From positions 289,833,782-289,897,781 of the forward strand of contig OX465600.1 in assembly GCA_950022295.1 (NCBI GenBank): a stretch of 64,000 bases of DNA, written 5' to 3'. The notes below the pieces were generated by a model. The model was not told the DNA's origin. It worked only from the letters and a program-made list of their open reading frames with translations, and searched no databases. Source of the DNA: Bromus sterilis. Taxonomy: Eukaryota; Streptophyta; Magnoliopsida; Poales; Poaceae. Of this stretch, positions 42,590 to 55,895 are shown one piece after another (the first letter of the stretch is position 1; every line of letters begins with the position of its first letter). Both the position numbers and the translations under genes were made by a program.

Positions 42590-42964
42590 GTTACATTCAT
42601 CTTACCGCTATTGTTAAACCATTGAATATAGTACAGATGAGGGTGTGGTCGTGTGGTGAGAGACAACTTCTCCACTAACTCCATGCTAGCCAAGTTGTTG
42701 CAACTCCCGCCATCAATAATGATGCGAACCGAACGTTCTTTCACCACTCCCTTTGTGTGGAACAAATTATGCCTCTGGTTTTGCTCGGCCTTCTATACCC
42801 GCACACTTAACACACGTTGAGCAACCAAACTAGCATATTTATCCACATCATCAATAGCCATATACTCTATATCATGAGGAGAATCATCGACACCCTGTTC
42901 CTCATTAGCAATGAGAACTAAAGTCTCCTCATCATATTCACTAGTGGACTCATACCCACCATCC
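42590..42964 (-). pseudogene. Minus-strand gypsy protease start and gag end
   Basis: Reading leftward from 42,964: an acidic stretch (YESTSEYDEETLVLIANEE), a stop near 42,800, then VRIIIDGGSCNNLASMELVEKL (about 42,665-42,730), the retropepsin with a D-G-G variant of the active site. The frame continues across the Sirevirus into 28,540 downward, confirming that the Sirevirus split one protease domain. The copia at 42,965 cuts the gag side. Confidence 0.85.
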
Positions 42965-44697
42965 TGTTAGGGAACGACGCAAAAAACAAAAAAAATCCGA
43001 CCTACATGTCGCGAACCCATGACCTATGCTATGCTGATGCAAGTAACGGAGGGAATCGATCACATACTAGTATGTAGTCCATTAAGACGGAAACGTTCCC
43101 GCGTGAACGTGGTTGATGTAGTCGTACCCGGCAATCCCGACGCCGAGCAAATCCTTTATGGCTCCAAAGGCCACCCGACCCTTGTAGACCGATGACGGGA
43201 TTACGTCCATGTCAGAACGTTTTCGGTGAAGACGTTGAAACACAACCTCGATGATGAAGGAGTACCACAAGTGTAGCACCTTGCGAGATTACACGCATAC
43301 AGTGTACCCGACGTTCCCCCCGGGCTCCGAACCAGACAAGCAACGGAAAGAAGATGGATTCGGATCCTGATTCTAGCAGCAGGACGACGTGCGTATGGTG
43401 GAGAAATCCCCAACGCAGCCCAGACTCCAAACAAGGGGAGTCCACTCAAAGGAAGGAGAAAGAGAGAGAGAGAGAGAGAGAGATGAGAACATGTCTCAAA
43501 TTAATTGGGTGAAGAAAAAGGGCACCCACCCCTCCTTATATAGGCCAAGGAGGGGTGCCACCCTCCCTCCCCTTCCCATGTGGGAATAAACTCCCAAGGG
43601 GGGGAGTTGGTGCGGCTAGCTAGGAGCGGTGGCCCCCTCCATTTGGCACCTTGGCTCAAGGGGGGAGGCTCCTCCTTCCCCTAATGGGCCTCTTTAGGCC
43701 CATATGCCTTTTCTTCCAATTTTAATTATATTTAAATATTTAATTCTGTCAATTAAATCATAAAACATATTTAAACATCATTAAACATTATTTTGAACCT
43801 TTCAAAATATCCAGAACTTCTTCTGGCACCTCCTGGAATAATTCCGGTGTTCTCTCTTATTTCACTGATGATCCCAAATATATCCTTAATGCGTCGAATA
43901 CCATTAAGCATGACACCCTACGGTTCGGGAAACAACAAACATGATCATACACTCTCTGATCAATGAACATCATGTGGGATCTGGTTACAATCCTTGATGG
44001 CCCCTGCCCTTCCATCGAATTAACTTCATCATTGAACCGTTAACGTTGAGTCCTGATCCCTTTGTCATACGGTACTTTGTTTGTCCGATGTTTGATCGTT
44101 GGTATCCTATATACCTACTTCATCCTCATCTCTGACAAACATGTTTACTCGTCTGTGCATATTACATCTCCGTGACCTAGTCACACATTTGCAAACTTCA
44201 TGATGCAATATGACCGAGTGGGCCCAGAGTACCTATCCGTCACTCAGATGGACAAATCCCATTTTGATCTATTTGCATACTCCTCAACATATCTACTTCG
44301 GAATACCCAAGATACACCTTTATGGTTACCATATTTCATTGTAACGGTTAATGCACTCAAAGCATCCTGGTAGATAGCAATTATGTATGATCACGGTCTA
44401 AGGATCTGGTCACTACGTTATTAAGTTATCACGATGTTGAACTCTGTGACTGGATCGCATTGCAACACTCTACGTGGGTGTATGTCCATCATATCATTCT
44501 CCTAATGACATGACCCCATTGTCAACAGACTGTTCACGTCTCATGATCAGGAAACCTTGATCATCAATTGCCCAATGGACTAGTTTACTAGAGTTAACTA
44601 GGGACCTGGTTGTTTGTATACCACACGACTTATCATGAATTAATGAAATATGCTAATAAACATACTTTATTATTTTCTCTAGGGCACATTCCCAACA
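42965..44697 (-). repeat. 3' LTR of the second copia element
   Basis: 1,733 bp. Minus strand start TGTTGGGAATGTGCCC, end CGTTCCCTAACA. TATA-like CTATATAAGG (minus) at 43,536-43,545. A GA microsatellite lies at about 43,459-43,483. Short frames inside are chance. Confidence 0.9.
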
Positions 44698-47580
44698 GTC
44701 TCCCACTTACACTAGAGTACAAATAATCTAGTTGCATTTTTCTATGGATCATAACTCCATATCATCTATATGGTTATTGATCATGCTTGCTTGTGGAAAA
44801 GGTTGTATCAACGGTCTGTACCATTTAGATCCGTATGTCTTTTGCAAATCATTAATGTCACCTAGTTTGACATTCACTTCATTATCCCAAGATAATGACG
44901 ATGTATATATTTGGCGGTAGAGTGAGACTTCGTTTGTTGTGTTCAGCAATGACATCCGTTGGGTCACGGAGACTTTCCCATAGTCATGCACACTGAAACT
45001 CACTCAGTCAGAAGTCGAACTTCTTAAACTAGAATATAACTCTTGCTACTTCTAAAGCAGCCATATAAATGTAGATTTAATCCTTAGTGCATTTTATGCA
45101 ACTTTGATGTCTAACCATGTTTCTTTCAACTTAGGCATTTATTAGTATGATATCTCAATTTTCTAGGTTAGTGTCAGAACTTGAACCAGTCATAACATTT
45201 ATGGTCAAGTTCACTATCCTTTACAAATTAGAGATGTATCTTCAGTTCTCTTCAGACACTGAAGGATCAACTTAACTCTTTGTTCTATGATTTACTCATA
45301 AATCATAGCACAACATGTTCTTCTTACTAATAACTTGGGTCACATTACATCGAGTACAAAACTCTAGTTTTATATGAAAGAACCTATGACAAAGGCATAG
45401 AGGATGTACCACATCCATTTCGTTCATTTAACCATCATTTAACCATTGTTCTTGTACTGAGATTAACTCGATACTTCTCTTGGATATACAAGTAAGAACT
45501 ACCTTCTTGACTTGTCCCATTCTGAACTCCCTCAGAATCTTATCCAGGAAAGTATTCCGACTCAATGTTATCAAACAAATTAATCTATCTTAATAGATTT
45601 TCAATGCTTAGCTTCATTTATGAAAGATTTTAATCAATCATTAATACCAACTACACCATACACAATATGTTATCCATGTATGAGAATGTTGTCACGCTCC
45701 CACTCAAATATGTCAGCCACATATAAGACTAGGATAACACTCACATAGCTCCCACTCAAATATGTATCCCACATATTAAGTTTAGGATAATACTCCCATA
45801 GATCCCACTCAAAATATGACATCCACATATTAAGTTTAGGAAACTATTTAGCTTCCACTCAGTTTCATGCAGATGCATGTTTCCTCGATATTTTGGCTAA
45901 GTCCAAAAATCCTTTGATCATCCATCAAATTGAGAATTCTGGTTACGAGACACCAACATCCATATGTTTTCCAAGACCTTCTTGTTGTACCAATTACAAC
46001 ACTTCTTCAAATGTTGGATTTTAGGAAGTCATGGTATTGATAACATTTTGGATCAATCGTAGTGAATATCCCATTGACTCAAGCATCGCTACATATTGTA
46101 GTCAACCGTTTTGAATTTGTCAGAAACATCCTTTATGACAAATCGATCTTGATGTCTTCTTTGATGTTCACATTTATTCCTTATAACCTTGAAGTTATTG
46201 AGAATATCAAGTAACCTCTTTACTCGATAAGATTCAAGTAATCTTAAATGTAACTCAAATATAGGATTTCATGACTCATAGTCATTTCTCGTACATAGGT
46301 CCACAATCGCTTCTTCGTAGTTCATAGGTATGTCTTGTTTCGTTACCATGACAAGTGATTCACGAATATTATTTTGCACAAGGGCAAATATGTATTCTTC
46401 AATCCTACATTGTTCAATAAAAGTTTCAATCGAAACTCCATGATCATTATCATCATTTTCTCCTCTAAATGTAGAGCTTTGGTTCCGGAACATATTTCGT
46501 TGCGCTACTCTGACATATGGAGGCAAGGTCAATTACCTTGGTTGAACTTTCACTTTCTTCCATTAACACATTTATCAAGAACCCTTCTTGACAAACACCA
46601 AACTTTAGCAACACAAGTTTTTCTCCTTTGTTTCTAGTTGTGGAAGATGCATCCATAGTTTACTAGGGATACACTACAAAGATAATTTATCACATAAATA
46701 AAAAATCCTAGAAACCACCACACACCATAACTTATATAGTGTTGGTTTCCACGAACTCAGATGGTTCACTATACTGAAGTGATTGTTTGCATATTAAATT
46801 AATAACTCTAAACAATAATAGCGCAACTCGGTAAGAGATAAATTATACCATACACTATCCAATAGAGTATGATTATAATGTTCAGGTACATCAACAATAT
46901 TGAAATATCTTAAAACATTGTGATTTTTGAAACAACTTTCACAAGTCTGTATACCCAAGACTGACTCAAACATGTGTCACTTTGATCAAATCACAGAGAC
47001 ATGTTTTTCTTGTTAATTTAATACACGTCTTCATTCTGAAATTCCTTTGATCATATCAAAATATTTCAGACTCATGTTTCATTAGTGAATACACATATTC
47101 ATTTATGTCCACATATGAAGTTCACGACATAATTAAATTCACTACATGCTGAAATATGATTCATCACTATGTATGATATACAATAATCATTGCAAACTCT
47201 GTTTTACCAGAATGCGAGGTTTCAGTCATCTCACCTAAAGAAGCATGGTTTGCATGTGTCAAGAGATCAAGTATCTCAAGACTTCATCATTCCATTCATG
47301 ACTTAAACAACAGTGTCATTATTAAGATTGGATAATTCTTGGCATTACAATATTTCTTATAAATGATCAAACTACTATCATCAATATAAGAATAACTCAT
47401 TCATAACCGTAATGTGACCATAAAAGATATCATTCATAAAAGGAGGACAACTGACTTGTTTCTCACTGATATGAATAATCTTCGTGAGATGCAAGACACA
47501 CTAATAAAGTTCACACTTACACGATTACAAAACTTTATTCATATAACTAATCAAATGATAGATGTGGAGGGAGAGTGTTG
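44698..47580 (-). pseudogene. Decayed interior of the second copia, left part
   Basis: Polypurine tract GTAAGTGGGAGAC (minus) at 44,698-44,710. No pol frame is left. Traces: PLIQPFPQASM-like reading near 44,785 corresponds to the LTKPLP end of copia RNase H. An array of four GAGTGGGAGC-like motifs (plus-strand complements at 45,696, 45,748, 45,801 and 45,851) repeats every 50-53 bp. A minus-strand 87-codon frame (46,269-46,532) contains NYEEAI, like the N-Y-E-E-A motif before copia RT. I see no other gene. Confidence 0.6.
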
Positions 47581-47585
47581 TCGAC

Positions 47586-49224
47586 TGATACGTCTCAAAC
47601 GTAACGATAGTTTCTGCTCGCTCCATGCATGTTTTGTGTGATATTGTTATGATATAGATACACTTTCATACACTTTTGATCATATTTCGACTAACGTACT
47701 AACTCAGTGCACCCCAGTGCCAGTTCCTGTTTTCTGCTGTTTTTCTATTTCAGTTTTTCCCCATATAAAAATGCTCCAAAAATCCAGGAAAAATCAGATA
47801 AAAAATCAGCGTGTCGGAAGACTCCAGAAGCCCGAAGGAAGGGCAGGGCCACCACCAGGCACCCAGGCGGCCACGGGCCTGGCCGCGCCAGGGGGGCGCC
47901 TGGGCCCTTGGTGCCCCCCCTGGATGCCCCCTTCGCCTATTTATTCTCCGTCACGGGGAAACTCCAAAGACAGAACCCTATTTCGCAAATTCTCTTCTGT
48001 TCCGCCGCCGTCGCGCTTCCAAGATCGGGAGCACCGTCAGGACCCTTCCCGGCACCCTGCCGGAGGGAGGATCGACCTCCGGGAGCTTCTCCTCCACCAT
48101 GGACGCTTCCCGGATGTGCCGTAAGTAGTCTACCTTGGACCATGGGTGCGTGATCAGTAGCTATGTGATGTTCTCCTCCCCTCTTTGTTCTTCATGGTTT
48201 AGACCTCGTGAGCTGCCCTACATGATCGAGGCACATATGTAATTATTTCTGCTTTTGCTATGTTGAGTTTGATGGGATCTGATGTATTATGAGATTATGT
48301 TCAGATTGTGTTAGAGTAATATAATTGGTTCTTATCTTTTGTATTTTTTGTTCCAAAGTAATTCTTGCATGTTCTTCGTTGCTATTTATTGCTTTGGCCA
48401 AGTGGTAGGTAGTGACTCCAAGAGGGAACATTATGCTCGATTGTGGGTACATGCCCCCTGATGACACGCTTGAGTGACAGAAAAATGAGTCTAGGGGATG
48501 TGCTGTGGCCACAAGGGGAAAACAACGGTGCTTGTAACCGCGGTTACAAGGATTGTTTACTTTACGCAAAGTTCTTTTTAATGCAGTTGTCTGTTGCTTT
48601 GGGTTTACACTTTGGGTGGGGCTCGCAACTTAATACCCATGCTTTTGAGCCTCTTCCTTTCTTTTGTAGCATAGTTAGATGATTAGTAGTAGATGCAGAT
48701 GGATTTCGGTCTACTTATTTTGGCGTACTGCCCATGCTTTTGAGCCTCTTCCTTTCTTTTGTAGCATAGTTAGCATTGAAGTGTGTTTATAATCCTGTCA
48801 ATTGCCCTTCTGTAATTTTTTTACCTCGCATAGCAGTCTTATCGTCTTTTGGGAGAGAGACCTCACTATTGAACATCACGGGACCCCGATCCATATTCTC
48901 ATCACTGTTTACACGCTCATCTACTTTCTTGCTTTTTATTTTCAGTTGCTATCATTATCATTATCTTGTGTTTTTGATCCTTTGTAAACAACAAGACTGG
49001 AGAGGTTGACAACCTCTCTGAATTTCGTTGGGAGCAAAGTTAATTGTGTTGTGTGCAGGTCCGCGTCAGGTGCGCTGCTGACACCTACTTATCATCGCCG
49101 AATTCCTACTGGTCGATACTCAACCTCGGTATCTTCACCGAGGGAAACTTGCTGCTACGCGGCATCTTACCTTCCACTTGGGGTAACCAACGAAGGGCGA
49201 GAAGCAATCCTCTCTCGCGTATCA
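47586..49224 (+). repeat. 5' LTR of the Sabrina-type element
   Basis: TGATACGTCTCAAACG...CGCGTATCA. GC-rich block 47,845-47,925, then TATA-like CTATTTATT at 47,936-47,944. It carries a misplaced 43-bp copy of its own downstream sequence (48,636-48,678 equals 48,731-48,773). Confidence 0.94.
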
Positions 49225-49234
49225 AGCGAATTTC

Positions 49235-49252
49235 TGGCGCCGTTGCCGGGGA
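49235..49252 (+). other. Primer binding site, tRNA-Asp type
   Basis: TGGCGCCGTTGCCGGGGA lies ten bases after the LTR end; typical of Athila/Sabrina-type gypsy elements. Confidence 0.85.
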
Positions 49253-49387
49253 CTCCGAGTGATAAGATAGGGGACTTGCCCACTACCTTTTACCTTTACT
49301 TTTTAGTCTTGTTAGTTTACCTTTCTGTTTTTATCTTTGTGTCTTATATCAAAAATTACAAAAAAATCTGCCACACCTGCTGCTATT

Positions 49388-51343
49388 ATGGGTTCCTCTG
49401 AAAACAGAAAGTTGTGTGACTTCACCAGTCACAACAACAAAGACTTTATCTGCACTCCTATTGCAACACCTGCCACTTCAGCTACCTCTTATGAAATTAA
49501 ACCTTCTTTACTAAACCTTGTTATGAGAGATCAATTCTCGGGTACCGGAGATGCCGCTGCTTTACACTTGAATAATTTTTTTGAATTATGAGATATGCAA
49601 AAGTATAAAGAAGTAGAAGGTGATGTTGTTAAGATCAAGCCTTTTCCTTTCTATTTGAGGGACGAAGCTAAAATCTGGTTTCAATCTTTGGCTAGGAATA
49701 GCATAGATTCTTGGGATAAGTGCAAAGATGCTTTTACTGGGAAGTACGACCCACCTGCTAAAATTATCCAATTGAGGAGTAACATTATGAATTTTAGGCA
49801 ATTGTATAATGAACACATTGCCCAAGCTTGGGAACGTATGAAATCTCTTATTAAGAAATGCCCTACACATGGTTTGACTACCTGGATGGTTATCCAGACT
49901 TTTTATGCAGGCTTGAACTTTACCTCGCGGAACCTGTTAGATTCGGCTGCTGGAGGAACCTTTATGTCAACTACACTTGGTGCTGCCACAAAACTTCTCG
50001 ATGAGATGATGACCAATTATTCTCAATGGCGCACCGAACACGCTCCAACAGGTAGGAAGGAAAATTCTATCGAGGAAATTACCTCTCTCAATGATAAAGT
50101 TGATTTAATTATGTCTCTACTTACCAAGCAACCCTCTATTGATCCTCATGATGTTCCTTTAAATTCTTTGGTTGCTCCGGAACAAGTAGATGTGAACTTC
50201 ATTGCTAGAAACAACTTTAATAATAATGCTTATAGGGGAAACTTTGCTAGTAATCCTAGAACGTTTCCATCCATTTATGGGAACAACAACACCTACCCTA
50301 GCAACAAGAACCCCACTTCTGAACTAGAAAATATGCTTAGAGACTTTATCACTACCCAAAAAGCCTTCAACAAGAATGTGGAAGAAAAGCTAGCTAAACT
50401 AGATAATCTTTGTTTGAAGGTAGACAGCTTAGCCCTTGATGTTGAGATGTTAAAAATTAGAACCTCTCCCCTTGAGGAGAGTAAGGCCACTCCTATTAAT
50501 GCTATCCAGTTACAAATCAATGAAAATATTAGGATGATGGCTAAACTTAAAGAAAGATGGGCTAGAGAAAAAGAGGAAGACGATAGAATTAAGAGCCTTC
50601 CTACACACCACACTGTTGCCACTATCCAAATTGTTGAGGACACTGAAACTATTAGTACCCAATGCACTCCTGGTCCCATCAGGACTATTAATGGCGATGC
50701 TAATACCTCAACCGTAGAAGAAGAAACTCCTATGAACATAGAGGGTTTCAAACAAGTGAGCCTAGATGACACTACTACCACCTTTGATAGTAGTGATATT
50801 GATTTTGATAGTTGTGCCCTCTCAGAAGTTATTAGCTTGCTACACAAAATGTCTAGAGACCGCCACACTAGCACACTTAATCTTGCCTTCACGGAGCATA
50901 TCACAAATGCTCTTATCAAAGCTAGGGAGGAGAATCTTAGGATAGAATCCTCCAAACCTAGGAAGCTAGATGATGGTTGGGGCCCCATGATAAAAAATAA
51001 ATTAAATAACTTCTCTTGCTATGATTTATGTGACGTTGGAGCTAGTACCTCCGTCATGCCCAAAATAATGTATGATATGTTTGAATTGAAACCTTTTGAT
51101 TCATGTTCTTTTGGTGTTCGCCTTGTCGACTCTTCTGTAAAGAAACCTTTGGGGAAGATCGACGATGTTCTTATCATTGTCAATGACAACTATGTTCCCG
51201 TGGATTTTATCATTATGGATATAGAGTGTGAACCTTTATGTCCAATTATTTTGGGACGTCCTTTTCTTCGCACCATTGGTGCTGTTATTGACATGAAAGA
51301 GGGGAATATAAAATTACAATTCCCTATCAAAAAGGGGATGTAA
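49388..51343 (+). pseudogene. gag: Sabrina-type Gag-protease with a single premature TGA
   Basis: Starts at MGSSENRKLCD (49,388), stops at TGA 49,589, then open in the same phase for 582 codons to TAA 51,341. The gag core follows the stop: FYLRDEAKIWFQSL, DKCKDAFTGKYDPP and EHIAQAWERMKSLIKKCP (Retrotrans_gag pattern), then an Asn-rich linker. The last 150 residues are an aspartic protease: CDVGASTSVMPKIMYDMF with catalytic Asp, IIMDIE, and PIILGRPFLRTIGAVID. No zinc knuckle is seen. The fused gag-protease matches Athila-like elements, but the frame ends before RT. It would form particles and process itself. The single stop is the only break seen. Confidence 0.88.
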
Positions 51344-54240
51344 CACTTCCCTAAAAAGGAAGTCAAGTTACCTTTTGAGTCCGTTACATGGGCAAGCTAT
51401 TCTCTTTCTCTTGATAAAACTTGATTCTTCTTTTGCCTTATGCCTAGCTTAAAGGCGTAAAAGAAAGCGCTTGTTGGGAGGCAACCCGATATGTTTTTAC
51501 TTCTGTTTTTAGTGGTCTTGATGATTGTTACTACTGTAGCAACATCATTGTATCTTTATTTTCAAGCTTTGTGCCAAGTTATAGCCTCATATGACAAGGA
51601 AAGTGAAAGTTGTGACATGCTGTCCAGAAAATAGATTCTGTCCTCGTGACGGGAAAAATCAGAATAAATCACAAGTTCATCTTTTTGAGCTTAATTGTTC
51701 ACACAACATGATCTATACAATCACGGAACTTTCGTATGTTCTGAGTTTTTTGATTTGAGCTGCAGAAGTGTCCCTAAAAAATTCTTTACTACCTGTTGTT
51801 CTGTTTTTCATAGATTCTGCCACGTTTTGTCTCTCCTAACTCTTGCAAACCTTAAGCTTGCTTTTTCCTTGGAAAAACCTTTTGGAAATCTTGAGAAATA
51901 GTAGATATTCAGGAATATATTTATATCCAGTGGGGAAGCATTATTTATTAAGGGTACTAACCTCTCTAATCAGCTTATGATGAGTTGTGTATGAAGGGAG
52001 TTTTCATGTGTGCGATGGAAGATGATGAAAGAAGATTCGGGAGTGTCAAGCGCTCAAGCTTGGGGATGCCCCCATGCATCCCCAATAAATATTCAAGGAG
52101 ACTCAAGTGTCTAATCTTGGGGATGCCCCGAGCATCCACTTCTCCATCAACAATCATTAGTTCGTCCATCCTCTCACTATATTTTTATCACTTCATGCAT
52201 TATGTGCTATGCTTGGAGCGTCTCGCTCTTAGGTTTTGTTTTAAGTTTTCTTTAGCTTTGCTTGCTGTTAATAACAAGTTAGATCCCGTCTTACTTTGTG
52301 TGGGAGAGAAACACGCTCCACTTTTAAAATCTAGAACACATCATAGGGTTCTTCATGACTATCTTTTTGCTGTTGTGTGTTCTTTATCTTTTCGTAGCTA
52401 CTGCCATGTTTAGTTTTAGTTTGTCTTTAGCAAGAGCCTTGGCTTTTGTTTAGTTTGTTGCTGGAACTCTCTTTAGTTTTCATGTTTATCTTGTTAAGAG
52501 AATTGGTTGTTGCATTGAGTTGTGTCTTTTCTTGAAAGTAGGTAATTGAGGTTGCTATTTAATTTTAGTAGTAACTTGCAATAGTTTTGAGGTATTGATG
52601 TGAGTAATGTTTGAACGTTTGGTGTCAAGAGCTCTAGACTATTAGTGATAGGTGTCGTATTTTGGGCAATCCGTGTTTATTTTCAAAAACCGACAAAACT
52701 AGTTGAGAACTCTAGCTACTAGATGGATCACTACTCTTCTGAGGGGTCGGATATTAGAGTACACTCATGTACCATGAGTCGAGAATGCGCAAGGATAACC
52801 AAACCCCCATACACTCCTCCTCGGGGTACTTGTCTCTTTGTGAACCTCCTTATTAGATTGAGAGTTACCGATAATAAATGCATGAGTCCTTCGGACTAAT
52901 GTAAGTATTGAAAGTTGACACTTCCACCTCCTCATATTTACTAGCCTCTCCTGTGCCGTGCATTGCCTCCTTCTCACTCCGAGAGTTGGCGTCCACCTTC
53001 GCCAGTACATCCAAACCCTTGGCATGATACGCTCTGTCATCATAAACCTCCTTATATCCTTACTCAAAACATCCACCATACCTACCTATCAAGGCATTTC
53101 CATAGCCTTTCCGAGATATATTGCCATGCAACTTCCACCTCTTCATGATTTGATCTTCATGTCATACATGTTCCTGCTACACTGGCAGCGGCATACATTG
53201 CATACATCATGATAGCTACATCTTCTTTATGATTTGATTACCTTGTAAAGTGTGAAAGATCTTCTATACCCTCTTGTAAATTAGAGTGTTGCCCTTAAGT
53301 GAGGAAAAAATCCCAAAGTGGACAAATCAAAAGATCCCAAAGAGGACAAATGAGAGTTAAATAGAAAGAGCCATTGAGGCCACCAATAAATACAAAAAAT
53401 AGAAAAAAGAGAAAAAGAAAAAAAGAGAGAGAAAGGGGCAACACTACTATCGTTTTGAAAGATCCACACTAGTACTCCCTCTTATCCTTGTACTCCATAG
53501 AGATGATCATGCATATAGCTATGTGGGAACCTTCACACTATAGAACTTGGCTTGCATATTCCAAGGATGAGCCTCCTCAAAAGAGCTCTAGGTATTCATG
53601 AGCAAGCAAGTCAGATGCACCCCCACTAGTTCCTTTGGAGAGCTTTTCAGCTCTTATGTGCATCCGTTGCATGGCAATCCCTACTCCTCACATCATATCT
53701 ATCATTTGGCCTTCTCGCCTATGATTGTCCTCATTGATGTGAGCCTTTCTCACCTTTTTTACTTCCTCCTCCAACATATTCTCTCTTTGCCATTCTAAGT
53801 GTCAACTCTCGTGCTTATGCTCATCCATTGCATGAGTGCTCAAAATGTCCAAAGGGAGTGGATCAAATTGACTTGTACCTGGCTAGTGGTCTGGGGATGA
53901 GTCAAGATAAGATTCCAAAGAAGACCAAGTGTGAAACTTTAGTAGATTGAGTTCTCAACTAAAAATACTTTTTCTCGTATTCCCTATCCCCCTTCTTGCA
54001 CACAAACACCATTTGGAGACATTCGAGTCACGGACAGCGAGAGCTCTTGCACCTAATGTTCTTTCGTTGCTTGTTTCAATGCTAATATAGACTCTTGCAT
54101 GTTATGACTTGAATTGAATTACATACATATATTGCTTTACTTTTCAAAGTTCTTATATGGTTGCTAGCATGTCACCACATACATTTTTCCTGTTATCATC
54201 TACCTACTCGAGGACGAGCAGGAATTAAGCTTGGGGATGT
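51344..54240 (+). other. Non-coding interior of the Sabrina-type element
   Basis: No pol trace in nearly 2.9 kb. Visible elements: a hairpin GGGGATGC...GCATCCCC (52,063-52,084), the related CTTGGGGATGCCCC near 52,117, a short direct repeat of ATCCCAAAG-GGACAAAT (53,308-53,352), a purine run (53,398-53,438), and the polypurine tract AAGCTTGGGGATG directly before the 3' LTR. Confidence 0.7.
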
Positions 54241-55890
54241 TGATACGTCTCAAACGTATCGATAATTTCTGCTCGCTCCATGCATGTTTTGTGTGATATT
54301 GTTATGATCTAGATACACTTTCATACACTTTTGATCATATTTGGACTAACCTACTAACTCAGTGCAACCCAGTGCCAGTTCCTATTTTCTGCTATTTTTC
54401 TATTTCAGTTTTTCCCCATATAAAAAATGCTCCAAAAATCCGGGAAAAATCAGATAAAAAATCAGCGTGTCAGAAGACTCCAGAAGCCCGAAGGAGGTCC
54501 AGGGGGCCACCACCAGGCACCCAGGCAGCCACCTGGCGCGGCCAGGGGCCTGGCCACGCCAGGGGGCGACTGGGCCCTTGGTGGCCCCCCTGGCTGCCCC
54601 CTTCGCCTATATATTCTCCGTGACGCGAAACCTCCGAGGACATAACCCCTTTTCGCGATCTCGCCTTTGTTTCGCCGCCGCCGCGCCCCAAGATCGGGAG
54701 CGCCAGCAGACCTCTTCCCGGCACCCTGCCGGAGGGAGGATTGACCTCCGGGAGCTTCCCCTCCACCATGGACGCTTCCCGGATAATCATTGAGTATTCT
54801 CCCTTGGACCATGGGTCCGTGATCAGTAGCTATGTGATGTTCTCCTACCCTCTTTGTTCTTCATGGTTTAGACCTCGTGAGCTGCCCTACATGATCGAGG
54901 CACATATGTAATTCTTTCTGCTTTTGCTATGCCGAGTTTGATGGGACCTGATGGATTATGAGATTATGTTCAAATTGTGTTAGAGTAATATAATTGGTTC
55001 TTATATTTTGTATTTTTGTTCCGAAGTAATTCTTGCATGTTCTCCGTTGCTATTTATTGCTTTGGCCAAGTGGTCGGTAGTGACTCCAAGAGGGAACGTT
55101 ATGCTCGATTGTGGGTACATGCCCCTTGATGACACGCTTGAGTGACAGAAACATGAGTCTAGGGGATGTGCTGTGGCCACAAGGGGGAAAACAACGGTTC
55201 TTGTAACCGCGGTTACAAGGATTGTTTACTTTACGCAAAGTTCTTTTTAATGCAGTTGTCTGTTGCTTTGAGTTTACACTTTGGGTGGGGCTTGCAACTT
55301 AATACCAGCGAGATGTTCTGGATAGATATCTCAAGGTGGATGATTAGTAGTAGATGCAGATGGATTTTGGTCTACTTATTTTGGCGTACTGCCCATGCTT
55401 TTGAGCCTCTTCCTTTCTTTTGTAGCATAGTTAGCATTGAAGTGCATTTATAATCCTGTCAATTTCCCTTCTGTAATTTTTTTACCTCGCATAACAGTCT
55501 TATCGTCTTTTGGGAGAGAGACATCACTAGTGAACATCACGGGACCCCAGTCCATATTCTCATCACTGTTTACACTCTCATTTACTTTCTTTCTTTTTTA
55601 CTTTCAGTTGCTATCATTATCATTATCATGTGTTTTTTATCCTTTGTAAAAAACAAGACCGGAGAGATTGAGAACCTCTCTGAACTTCCTTGGGAGCAAA
55701 GTTAATTGTGTTGTGTGCAAGTTCACGTTAGGTGCGCCGCTGACACCTACTTATCATCGTCGGAGTCCTACTGGTCGATACTCAACCTCGGTATCTTCAC
55801 CGAGGGAAACTTGCTGCTACCCTAGCTGCATCTTACCTTCCACTTGGGGTAACCAACGAAGGGCGAGAAGCAATCATCTCTCGCATATCA
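54241..55890 (+). repeat. 3' LTR of the Sabrina-type element
   Basis: TGATACGTCTCAAACG...CGCATATCA. It has a 30-bp palindrome (54,533-54,562) just upstream of the TATA box CTATATATT (54,607-54,615). Confidence 0.94.
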
Positions 55891-55895
55891 TCGAC

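Larger units (their letters stand above)
47586..55890 (+). mobile_element. Complete Sabrina-type gypsy element without RT
   Basis: 8,305 bp with LTRs 47,586-49,224 (1,639 bp) and 54,241-55,890 (1,650 bp) and target duplication TCGAC (47,581-47,585 and 55,891-55,895). Primer site TGGCGCCGTTGCCGGGGA (tRNA-Asp type) follows the 5' LTR after ATTTC. The interior of 5,016 bp holds gag-protease and then almost 3 kb without coding. The absence of RT, RNase H and integrase in an otherwise complete copy means it was mobilised in trans. Layout and size agree with Sabrina, but the name needs a TREP match. Confidence 0.94.

Noticed and set aside
43459..43483. GA microsatellite as a separate regulatory feature
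   Set aside because: A simple dinucleotide run inside a copia LTR leader; nothing suggests a role.
45660..45870. Possible CRISPR-like array because of regular 50-53 bp spacing
   Set aside because: Repeats are short, imperfect and continuous with their spacers, in a plant copia interior; this is a tandem repeat.
50293..50988. Minus-strand 231-codon frame
   Set aside because: Antisense shadow of the Sabrina-type Gag-protease; Ser/Leu-rich composition typical of reverse reading.
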